A stretch of 54,338 nt of DNA from Purshia tridentata. Lineage: Eukaryota > Streptophyta > Magnoliopsida > Rosales > Rosaceae. A program made the position numbers and the translations under genes. This document shows positions 23,641-37,430 of this stretch, in pieces. Under the pieces are notes generated by a model. The model did not search any database and had not been told where the DNA came from. It saw only the letters and a program-made list of their open reading frames with translations. The stretch is from positions 1 through 54,338 of the forward strand of contig QANT01008191.1 of NCBI GenBank assembly GCA_003254885.1. The letters run 5' to 3'. Numbering within the stretch: the stretch's first letter is position 1; every line of letters begins with the position of its first letter.

Positions 23641-26600
23641 TTATATGCCTCTGAGTTTGGCTTCTTTTTTCCATTTTTACTTTGTTTCTTGAGCTGAAGG
23701 CTCCATACACACCACAACAACAAAGAGAACAATAGAGAAACAAACAGAAAAACAAGAGACAGAAGCAGCCAACTACAAACAAAACTTTGAAAGAAAACAA
23801 CTGAAGTATTGTGGAGCAGGTGATCGATCCTCGTTTAAGTCCAAAGTACCAAACAATAAATATTGACCACCAGAACATGTATTTAATTAACTAATTACAT
23901 CATTGATAAAGAATGCTCATCTACTTCTTTACCCTCCCCACGTTGTGTTTGATGTTTTGAATTCGATCAGCTCCTATTGTCTACATATCATTTCTCTTTT
24001 ACTTCTCTCCCAACATCAATTGTTTTCTCACACGTGGTTTTATTTATTTAACTCATAAAATACGACAAGAACGATAATGCATCATGCGCTTTAATTTAAT
24101 AACTAATTCTAATATCACTTGTTGATGAATCATATTTTTCAATTTTTCAACATATTATACCAATATTATATAAAACAATTGTACTTAATTCACATAATTC
24201 TTAGCAATTTTTACACTTTATTAACCGTTGCAACGGCATCGAATTCGTTGGCAACCGAAAAAAATTTATAATAATATATATATGTTATTAATGTGTGCAA
24301 TAATGTGCATATATTTTTGAATAATTATGATGTGGTGGGTGGACAGGCCATTAATCGCTCAACAACCAACATTTTATTAAAGGAATTACTTGGTTAGAGG
24401 TCCAATGAGGATGACGGGTGAAGGAGAAGTCATGAATGCCAACTCAAGCTTCCTTTTCTTAATCTTTTACTAAATAATTTTTTGTTTCATTATATTGATT
24501 GTTGGGTCGCCTTTGAAGCCAAGGATCCCTATCATCTATTCCCACCCCACCTAAGGGTTTTCCATATATTTGCTTCAATACAAAGCACATACCCCAAATC
24601 TTCCACTACCATCACATCATTCATAACAAAACCATTCCCCATCAAACCTGTCAATCAAACTCGTCAATCAAACTTGGCCACACCATTCAACATGAACTTG
24701 ATATGTATTGTTGACCCATTTTTTATAATTAACTTTTTAGGATTAATAGTTATCCAACATAGTTTCATATTCTTGCATGTTTTCAAAAAGTTTGTGTTCA
24801 AAAATTTCAATCCTCATTACACACTTATTTGTTAGTTGTGCAGAGTGATGGCCCCTATATATGTACGTGTTAGTTTCTATTTTTATATTTAATTATCTAT
24901 CTTTTCACGTGTCAGATGAGACTGCATATGAAATAGAGTGTAAATTTAATGTACATTATAGACTCGTTGCCTAACAATTGAAGCTTTTAGAGTTTCTTGA
25001 TGCGGAATAGAGGGGTGCAGGAGGGAGGCCTACTCGGCCAGTGTAGAAGGGGACCACTCATCTGGGTGTGAGTTTGTTTTCTATCCGTATTTGATCCGCA
25101 TAAGAGTAAAATTCATCTCAACATTTAAGCTTGTAATAGAATAACATGTATATATAATAATATTTTTAGACTCTATAAGCTTGTAAGGACGAGAAGGACC
25201 TGATTAGTTAAAGACTAAAGTATTATTCGTATTAGTAACAAACACTAGGATAATTATTGTTATACGTTTTTGGTGGTGTTTTATGATGCTGTAAAGCGAG
25301 GGTGGGCTCTGCATGTTTGCCTAAAATAGTGTATCAATTTATGATTTATTTATGATGTTAGGTTAACTACTAAGGTCAAGGTTGAATATAGGCATGGAGC
25401 ATAATTTATAACTCAATTAGTAACTTATTTGTTTGAATAAATTAATTGAATTTAGAGCCCCCAATAGAAGATGCAGCCACACTCAACATGCACCTAGCTA
25501 GCTAGAAAGAAATGTTTATTTGACTATTGATTATGAAATTAAGCCTAAATAATGTCTCCATTGTTTAATATTCTGCATAAATAAATAGACGAATGTTTTG
25601 TGTCTTGTTTGATGACTTCTGCAACAAGTTTGTAAGAACAGAAAAGAAATTGTAACTTCTCTCTATTTTATATGTGAACATCATTGAAGCCTTTATTGCA
25701 TGAGAATCACTTCGTGATTGCTCTCACCGAAAATCTTAATCATTGTTAGACAACTATTAGACCAAAAAAAATGCTAACAAATTCTGCAAACATGATTGAC
25801 ATTTGTGTTGCTGTAAAACAGACATGAGTTGTCTGATTAAGATACTATTTGAGATATTTCCAATTTGGCCACAAAAAAAAAAAGATACTATTTGAGATTA
25901 AGGAAAACTCGAGCTCCTATATTAATGTGTGAGCATAAGATATATTTTATTAGAATATGCACGGAGTTAAGAGGAAAACTTGTGTGACGAATTATTTACC
26001 GAAAATATGCGTTAGGAACCCATGTTCAAACATAATTATACTTTATAATATTTTTTTTTCTGTATGATTCTTGATGAATGATTTAAATGAAAAATTTAAC
26101 AATATGAATTGTATGGTGAAGGAACATTTCTGTGTGTATATATATTCTTGAGTATTGAAATAAAATTACTTCTTCCTCCAAACCTCTTTGGTAAAATTTT
26201 GGACGTTGAAATAAAAGTAAATGAAAGAGCCTTCCAAATATATTATTTTTCTCTTTTTAAAAAATTAAAAATTTAGGGAAACACAGAAATAGAAAAAGCA
26301 AAGAGTTTCCAATTTAGGAATGCACCAATCAGAGCTTATATGGTTCAAAACTTCACATGCAAACCAAATTACAGCTACAATCTGTAGACGTACATGTACC
26401 ACCAATTAGGAACTTTCACATTGATACAGACGTTTCAGACAACCCCCCAAATTAAGAACAGAGAGTAAATGACAACAATAACTGCATTGATGGCACTAAA
26501 TTAATTAATAGCCTAATATTCCTTGTTTCCCCAATAAGTAAACCCAATGACAGAAAAATTACAAAATAAAAGGGAAAAATGTCTGTGATCCTCATTTTCG

Positions 26601-26810
26601 ATTGGATCTCTTGAAATAAAAGAAACCCAAGAGGTGTTTTGATTGGTAGAGTTACCAAGAGTTAGAAAGAAAGGTTGAAACTTGAAATGGGGTCTCTTTG
26701 GTTGAGTGAGTCATTGAGGTGGACAGTGAAACATTAAATATCATACTCCTATTATTATAGCTGGCAAGAGCTGGCTCTTTAGGCCCAGCACCCCTAATCT
26801 TTCCCATCCC

Positions 26811-26846
26811 ATCTCTTTCTCTCTCTCTCTCTTTCCCTCTCTCTCT
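26811..26846 (+). repeat. (CT)n tract in the ROP leader
   Basis: An imperfect CT tract about 120-150 bp before the ROP start codon. CT-rich leaders are frequent in plant housekeeping genes and often lie near the transcription start. That role is inferred here. Confidence 0.85.
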
Positions 26847-26956
26847 GGGTTCTGGGTCTCAAGGACTTGTGGGGTTAAGAAAAAGAAACCCACTGCTGTA
26901 ATCTGAGAGTGGGTTTTTGTAGAAGCACAAGGTGCAGAACGAAGAGGCAGACTTGA

Positions 26957-29602
<2,646 letters not shown>

Positions 29603-31269
29603 TTGTGAAAAGAATAACAGTGTTGGGAACAAAGGGTGACTAATTAGTCAATTATCCATTAATCTCTCTCAGTCACTGTATCTCTTATCTTTTTCCTCCT
29701 GGAGGAAGCAGCAGGCTGGGCGGCGTTTTAGTTTCGACTGACAGATGTAGGAGCTCTCTTTATGCATCAAGTTATTTCGTTGTGCTATCTGGGCAGTGTT
29801 CTGATTTGTATATTAATGCTTCGGGTTAAGAAACATGCAGAACCCCATGTTTTATTTGGGCTAGATTTCCCTAATATATTATTTCTCTATATATTACTGA
29901 AATTTTATTTTTGAAGAAAGATGATATCCACCTCTTGTAACCTGATTGACTACATTTCAATGTTCAAGATTTTATATATATATTGAAATATTTTATTGTC
30001 AGGATTATTAGAACCTTTATTTAGAGAGTAAATTCTCTTATCAGATCATTTGACATGTTACTTTGTCAAATTGGAAATCATTGTTGATTACATGGAATCA
30101 TGTCTAAATGTGCAGGTATGATTCATAGTCCAATAATAGCACAGCGTGTCGGGTATCTAGCAGAAAAATCAATAATCTTCTCATTTCATATTGAATTTAA
30201 ATCATAGATTAGGTTATAACGTGTGGTTGAGATTCAGTCTAAGAACGTACAAGTGAATGCATTGAAATGCATATACAAGGAAAGAGGGAGTGGGGTGGGG
30301 CAATCAACATCTTTATGTGGACAGAATATTGTGTTTCTTTTAGGTTTGAGAAGATAACCTATATCTTCTTATACACCCATCACCTCCAAAATTGTCCCAG
30401 ATTCTCAAGAGACCAACTGTTTGAGCTAAGCACGAATATCTTTTCTTTTGGGAGGTGGGAAGCACCCACTGCCAATTGGAGTCCTTCTCATGAGTCATGA
30501 CATATAATGGGCCTAAAAGAGGATATTTCTCTAAAACTTTAAGCCTTTTACTGAAAGTAAGCCATGCCCTCCTTCCATTTAGAATCTATTACCTTACGCC
30601 TTGTTTGATTGTTAGAATTGAATTGAAAAGGATAAATGTCAAATTTATATGTATTTGAAGAAGAAATTTCTAACTTGAAAGAATGATATAAGAATAAGAT
30701 GAATAAATTATGAGGAAAACTTATCTCATGCAATCCCCTCAAAATGATGGGGATTAGCAAAAATAACATTCCTCTTATACTAAGTTATTTTTCTCTCATC
30801 TTCTTCCTTCAAGTTAGAAAAATTTTGTTAGAAAACACTTTCAATCTTCTACCTTAAATACATATAAATCTTGTTATTATCCCTGCCAAATGAGACCTAT
30901 ATTGCCCGAAATTATCACTTTCAGTACTTGTTATGGCCTTATGGCATCAAATTTCTCTAAAACAAGTAATTACATGTGTAATGAAATGCATATAGTACTT
31001 TGTTAGGAAAGACAATATCTTTGAATTTTTTATTTTCTGACTTTCTAATTCTTTCTTTGCAACTTTGTTCTGGGATTGATTCTGTTCCCACTTCCATCAG
31101 TCCACAAGAATTCATATGGACCTCTCCATCTCCACTACCACTTCATTAAATACACACCACCACCTGCTACTTTGCTGGTGTCAATAGATTGCAACGCTTT
31201 TGCAAACCCATCTGTCTCTTGAAATTCTGAATACAACCCAAGAAACTTGGTTTTGGAACTAGTTGAATA
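29603..31269. other. ROP 3' region and spacer to the E2 gene
   Basis: The ROP 3'UTR probably extends to about 29.9 kb. AT-rich spacer follows, with a palindromic element at 30595-30899 and then the E2 promoter. No gene; the frames at 30267-30500 and 30548-30769 lack any signature. Confidence 0.55.
30595..30899. mobile_element. Inverted-repeat MITE-like element
   Basis: The left part holds 'atttatatgtatttgaag' (about 30643-30661) and 'ttctaacttgaaag'. The right part holds their reverse complements, 'cttcaagttagaa' (about 30806) and 'taaatacatataaat' (about 30855). The outer ends are 'cgccttgtttgattg' and, reverse-complemented, 'ggtctcatttggcag'. About 300 bp folds into one imperfect hairpin. 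The ends recall PIF/Harbinger-type MITEs, whose target site is TTA/TAA; 'tta' does precede the left end. Superfamily assignment is tentative. Confidence 0.55.
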
Positions 31270-32281
<1,012 letters not shown>

Positions 32282-33280
32282 ACAGACCCTAATGCTCTCT
32301 GTATAACTAGTGATCTGCATGCACCTACCTCCTTAATTTTCTTACTGTTTATTATATTTAATAATTAAATACATAGGAATTAGAAGTGTCCAATTTAGGC
32401 TCCAAACTTGTAATTTGAGCTTTCTTTGCTTGAAATGAATGGCTGGAAACTTTTTGAAGTTAAACATTTTTCAACATTAATGGTGTTTCCTTGCTTGAAA
32501 GGATTTCATATTGGTGTGGAAATGCAAATAATCCTGCTTGGTCTAATGGTCTGTGTACTCTTTTATCACATTTACTATAGAATGTGCTTAGTGAAATGAG
32601 ATAAATGGAATCGAATTGTTCAACATTTTTTGATTCTTCTTCTGGTGCCAAGTAGCACCATAACAACTCAAAGAAGGCCCACATATATCATTTCAAAAAT
32701 AAAATATCTCAACATTTTGAGTGGGCCAAAGCCCATTGGAAGAAAGAACACCAGCTATAAAAATGGGCGCAGTTCTTGGTATATGACTTTGTATGGCCCA
32801 TTCTCTGTCATTATCTATTTCGTTAACAATCATCAAAATAAAATAAAAAATGAATCACTCTCCTTTAAAACATAATAATATTAGTAATTGTTTGTCACTT
32901 ATTAATCGAATCCCAGAAGGCAGAAGTAGGTTTTCCGATGTATTAATATAAATATTTAGTTCAGTAGTACTGAGAAAATTATATAATAATAATGTTCACA
33001 ATAATGCACATTACTAATTAATTACCCATATTTTAATAAATATATTAATTCAGCGTGCATTGCATGCATATATGCATGTATTTTTATAAGTTAATTCCAT
33101 GACATTAATTCAAATTATATTGAAAATGATCAAAATTTTCGAATGATGTCAGGCACTAATCGTGCCAAATGGAGAGTTGGATTATGTATGTGCATGCGTA
33201 CGTGTTTGCAATTTGTGTAGTGATATTTAATGGTCTGTATGCATATGATATGGTTGACATTATTGTTATTATTATTATTA

Positions 33281-33519
33281 GGCTATTTTACACATTTCTC
33301 ATCCAAACTTTAAATCTTGTACAATACCATTCATACTTTATAAATTGTGCTAATATAGAACATGCCATTACATTCCATCCAAAGATGTAACCACAGGTGC
33401 TACATTAACAATATTTGAAAAGTAAGAGTGGTAATTGGCAAAAAAAAAATAAAAATTTATGGGTGATATTTGCACACATGGTGCAAAGTTTGAGTAGGTA
33501 ATAAATGTGCAAAAAATCC
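33281..33519. mobile_element. MITE with about 35-bp terminal inverted repeats and near-perfect 9-bp target duplication
   Basis: The left end is 'ggctattttacacatttctc'; the right end in reverse complement is 'ggattttttgcacatttatt'. Both continue into 'accaaactttg'-like sequence (left 'atccaaacttt', right 'tactcaaactttg'). Flanking 9-mers are ttattatta (33272-33280) and ttattattt (33520-33528), 8 of 9 identical. There is no coding capacity. The AT-rich flanks make the target duplication suggestive rather than proven. Confidence 0.6.
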
Positions 33520-34387
33520 TTATTATTTTTAAAATGGAAGATTGGTTGGGCAGGAATTGACCTCCCATATATTCACCTAACATATAATTTCCATGCATGG
33601 GTCCAAAAAATGTTGATCATTGAGCACTATGGGCCATGTGGCAAGAGCAGTTAGGTCCCTTTGCAAGATCCATCAATATATAGTCGGTGGAAAGTTGAAA
33701 CCCATTTAATTAGTTTCTTAATTAATTAGGATTTTAATTGTTGTGAGTCTCAAATTGATATTGATCTTCCCTTTTCTCTTTAATCTGTAAAAATCAAATC
33801 TTTAAGGTATCTTAATTCTAATATATTTTTTTTACTTTCAGTATTACCACTTAGGACAGTGTCAGCAGCTTGGTAATTGCTATACTAATTAGTTGACTCA
33901 TTGCTCTGAAACTCTGAATGAGTATTATTAACAAAAGCAATGACTAATGAGCATTGACTTCTAGACGTATTGGAGTTCTCCTACCATCCTTTTGTCGGTA
34001 GATTGAATAGACATCAGACCAATCCAAGTGGCAGATAAATACCAAAAAACTAGAAAAGCAGATGCCCCAACGAATTATACCCATTTCTTTCCCTTTTTTT
34101 AATAATGAATATATGGCTTAATTAGAATTTAGAACCCATATATCATTAAATAATTTAAATCATTCATCCACTCCAACCCACTCTGGCTGATGCCATTCAA
34201 ATACCAAAAAATAAAAAAATAAAAAGAATTGTACCACGTTTAGCTTAAGAAGATTCATGTGAGACTCATTTTCTATTTTTTTCTTCTTACGTCGGCTAAT
34301 TAATACAATGTATTATTGAAAATAAACACTAATCTATTATTGTTTCCGCTCTTACTAATTGCACTAGTAATAAAACTTGAAATAGAC

Positions 34388-34713
34388 TAACCCTTTATAG
34401 GACTAGATTACGAGAGATTTATTTCTTGTAAATTTTCCAATTTCGACGTAGATAGCATGTTTTGACCGAACCAGAAAGAGATTAATAAAAATTCACACAA
34501 ATCGGTCCGAACATCTTTTATCATCTAAAAAGAAAAGAAAAGAAAAGACATAACCCTTTATAGGACTAGATTACGAGAGATTTATCTCTCGTAAATTTTC
34601 TAATTTCAACGTAGATAGCATGTTTTGACCGAACCAGAAAGACATTAATCAAAATACACACAAATCGGTTCGAACATCTTTTATCATCTAAAAAGAAAAG
34701 AAAAGAAAAGACT
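34388..34713. repeat. Tandem duplication, 163-bp unit, two copies
   Basis: Copy 1 is 34388-34550 and copy 2 34551-34713. Both begin 'taaccctttataggactaga' and end with 'tcatctaaaaagaaaagaaa' plus further gaaaa units. They differ at several positions scattered along the unit, for instance tttatttcttg versus tttatctctcg. The (GAAAA)n run at the junction may have promoted slippage or unequal exchange. Confidence 0.9.
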
Positions 34714-35045
34714 AATAGGAATGGTAATAAGGGAAACAAATTACCGAGGCACACGTATAACAATTAACTAAGTGCTTCGGAGTCAAAAATAAAATATAAA
34801 AAGTAAAAAGTGTGGCCTTTTGCAGGTAGCCAAAGGAATTTACCAAGGTCACTGATAAAATAACATGCAAGTGCAGTCGAATAAAAAATAATAGAAAAAC
34901 AAAAAAGTGTTGTTGGCTTTTGCTGGTTTCCAGGTGCTAATTAAAAGCAATGTCAAGTTGATTGGAAAGAACACCATGCAATATAAAGAGAAAGAGACGT
35001 ACGGGCCTTTCATTTCATATATATATATATACATAAGAATTCTCA

Positions 35046-35393
35046 ATTGTAGGATACCTCATGGAGCTCACTCTTATATTTTTTTCAACAATTCAAATCG
35101 TCTATTTTTAAAATTTTTATTAATAGATCATTCTTGTAAAAAATTAGTCAAACCGAAAATTATTTGTCTATCTAACTTTGATCAAACAAATAGACGAATC
35201 AAAATTTTTGATAAAACTATATATTTGTTAATCAAAGTTACATGGGCAAATGATTTCTGATTTACCTAATTTTTTGCAAAGATGATCTATGAATATAGAT
35301 CTAAAATATAGACGGTTCGGATTGTTAAAAAACTACATGGTAGTGATTCCATGAAGTATCCTATATTTAGTGTTATTTGTATGATCCTACAAT
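35046..35393. mobile_element. Long-inverted-repeat MITE-like element (family A)
   Basis: 'attgtaggat' (35046-35055) is matched by 'atcctacaat' (35384-35393). Inside this, a much longer imperfect inverted repeat pairs about 35051-35200 with about 35225-35362. Shared stations are 'aggatac(c/t)tcatgga', 'gtctat.ttta' and 'atagatcat', then 'aaaaaattag'. Most of the element would fold as one hairpin. Related partial copies appear near 35475-35535 and at the end of the window (54274-54338). It has no open frame worth noting. Confidence 0.7.
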
Positions 35394-36994
35394 GGAGATA
35401 TATATATATATATATATTCACAATTCATTTTAAGTGTGAAATTCAACAAATAAACTTATTGTAAGATTTTTTGACGAGACTCACTCTATATTATATTTTA
35501 ATAATAAAAACCGTTTACATTTTAAGTTTTTATTTAAACATATTCTAGAGAATTAAAGACTATATATATATCTCATGCAGAAGTAATGAATGGAGGAAAA
35601 ACAGGAAAAGGGTACTTAACTAAGGAAACACATTTTGCAGTTCGAAGGTGAAAAATGCGTGTAAAGCATTTGGTTTATAAAAAAAAATGATACAAGATTA
35701 TTTATCATATGGTTTAAATGTTTGATTAAAGTATTGACAAAATCATGGAAGATACGAATTTATGTGGTCGATGTCATGCATGCATGTGGATAAAAAGAAT
35801 GATGATGGTGAAAGATGCATGATGCATGAATGAACCAAAATAGTTTTGTAGGACCTTTGTGCATGTGAATATTGTGCAGGGTACGTACACTTATTCAGAA
35901 AAACCCTTTTTTTCTTCATATTGAATGAAGGAAAGTGAAAAAAAGAAAGGGGAAAAGTAGTTTCCTTATCTTCATATTATTCAAATTTAAGGTCTAGTCA
36001 ATTTTGGCCATAAAGGAAAAAGGTCTACTCAACTTGAGTGCCAAAACGAAAAGCATAGGCATATGAACCACAAATACAATGAGCCTCCTCAGTAACATAG
36101 ATTACAATGTTTGAAGAAAAAGGACAACAAAATCATTTATCATATAATTGAAATTCCAAGGCATTACATAATTGACGATGTTCATAATTTTCATGACTTA
36201 ACATTACATTACCAATGTAATTTCATGATTTAATATACTATGTATTTTTAAGTAGCTAGCTAGTTAGTAGATGTAACTCATTTTTACAAGGTCACAAAAC
36301 CTCAAATTGATTATTGCATTTATTTATTGTATTTTGCCAATTTTGCCTAGCAGTTATTTATTGTATTTTGTAAATTAATTGTTTTTATTATTTAATATAA
36401 TTTTAAAAAAAATACATGGTACGATAACGGCCGTCTACAGCCTCCTGTAGTGTTCGATAATCCGCAATGGCTGGCCCGGTGACCGAAGTCGTATGTTGTC
36501 CTTTTTTATTGGCCCAACCAAATTATCGGATTTCTCCGATTTCCCGCGAAAACTGCCGCTTTTTAACGGCCACAAAATATTATTTAGAAATTCATTTCTA
36601 CTTTTCACTATATTCGGAAAAAAAAAAATTCTGTCCACCTTTGGCGGGAATTTAGTCTCTCGCCGACACAATTCTCAAACCCGGCAATCCCTTTTCTGTT
36701 TGGATTTTCTTTTCCAGATTTTTTTTTTAAACACCCATTTGCTTGTGGAAGCTTTTTCGTCACCTTAGCACTCACCATTTTAATATTATTAAAAAAAAAA
36801 AAACAAATTGAATATGATTTCTGGGTGTCGAATTTAGTTGCAGTAGGTAGGCTGATATTATTTGGCTGCATTGCCTTTTAAACAACATGTTTGGATTCAA
36901 CCCCGAATGCGTACAAGATTTAGGTACATTTTATTTGTCGGATCACATTTATCTTTTTGTTGATTCAGCTTTCTTTTCATGGTTTTTTTTTTTT

Positions 36995-37170
36995 AAAGCC
37001 AGGATCTTGTGGATTTCTTACAGCATTTGAATTTCCAAATGAATGAAATTTACAACTCGTCAATATTATATATTTAATTTTTTTTTTAAAGCCAGGATCT
37101 TGTGGATTTCTTACAGCATTTGAATTTCCAAATTAATGAAATTTACAACTCGTCAATATTATATATTTAT
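36995..37170. repeat. Tandem duplication with 93-bp period upstream of the kinase gene
   Basis: 'aaagccaggatcttgtggat' starts at 36995 and again at 37088. The copies run for 83 bp and differ at one base (gaatgaaat versus taatgaaat) before diverging at 'tatttaattt' versus 'tatttattgg'. Each copy is preceded by a run of T. The duplication lies about 260-435 bp before the kinase start codon. Confidence 0.92.
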
Positions 37171-37430
37171 TGGTGGGCACCATTTATATCCACAAGTGGC
37201 AACTCTCAATGTATGTTGAAATGGGGCTTTGATTTTTTTGTTTTTTTCTTTCTAGCCTGAGTGACCATGGTGGCTATTTGTTGCAGGGGTTGAAATGTTA
37301 AATTCACCAACTGGGAAGGTCCAAAACCAGGAAAGATTTGCACAATTTCTGCAAATAGAGGAAGGAGTAGAAGTTATAGACATTTTGAGATTGTGAGAGA
37401 GAGAGAGAGATAGTCATAGGCATAAACACA

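Larger units (their letters stand above)
32282..37430. other. 5.1-kb gene-free region rich in inverted-repeat elements and duplications
   Basis: Between the E2 and kinase genes I find no coding gene. Frames such as 34907-35260 lie inside palindromic or tandem DNA. The region holds inverted-repeat elements at 33281-33519 and 35046-35393, a 163-bp tandem duplication at 34388-34713, a 93-bp-period duplication at 36995-37170 and (TA)n runs near 35020 and 35400. The final 250 bp are the kinase promoter and leader, including a short (GA)n tract at about 37395-37411. Confidence 0.6.

Noticed and set aside
24482-24835. 117-codon open frame in the 4.5-kb MCM10-ROP spacer
   Set aside because: Its composition follows the AT-rich DNA (Ile, Phe, Asn, His), with no motif, start context or neighbouring exons to support it.
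34907-35260. 117-codon open frame between the E2 and kinase genes
   Set aside because: It lies within the palindromic family A element, so the frame reflects repeat sequence rather than a gene.
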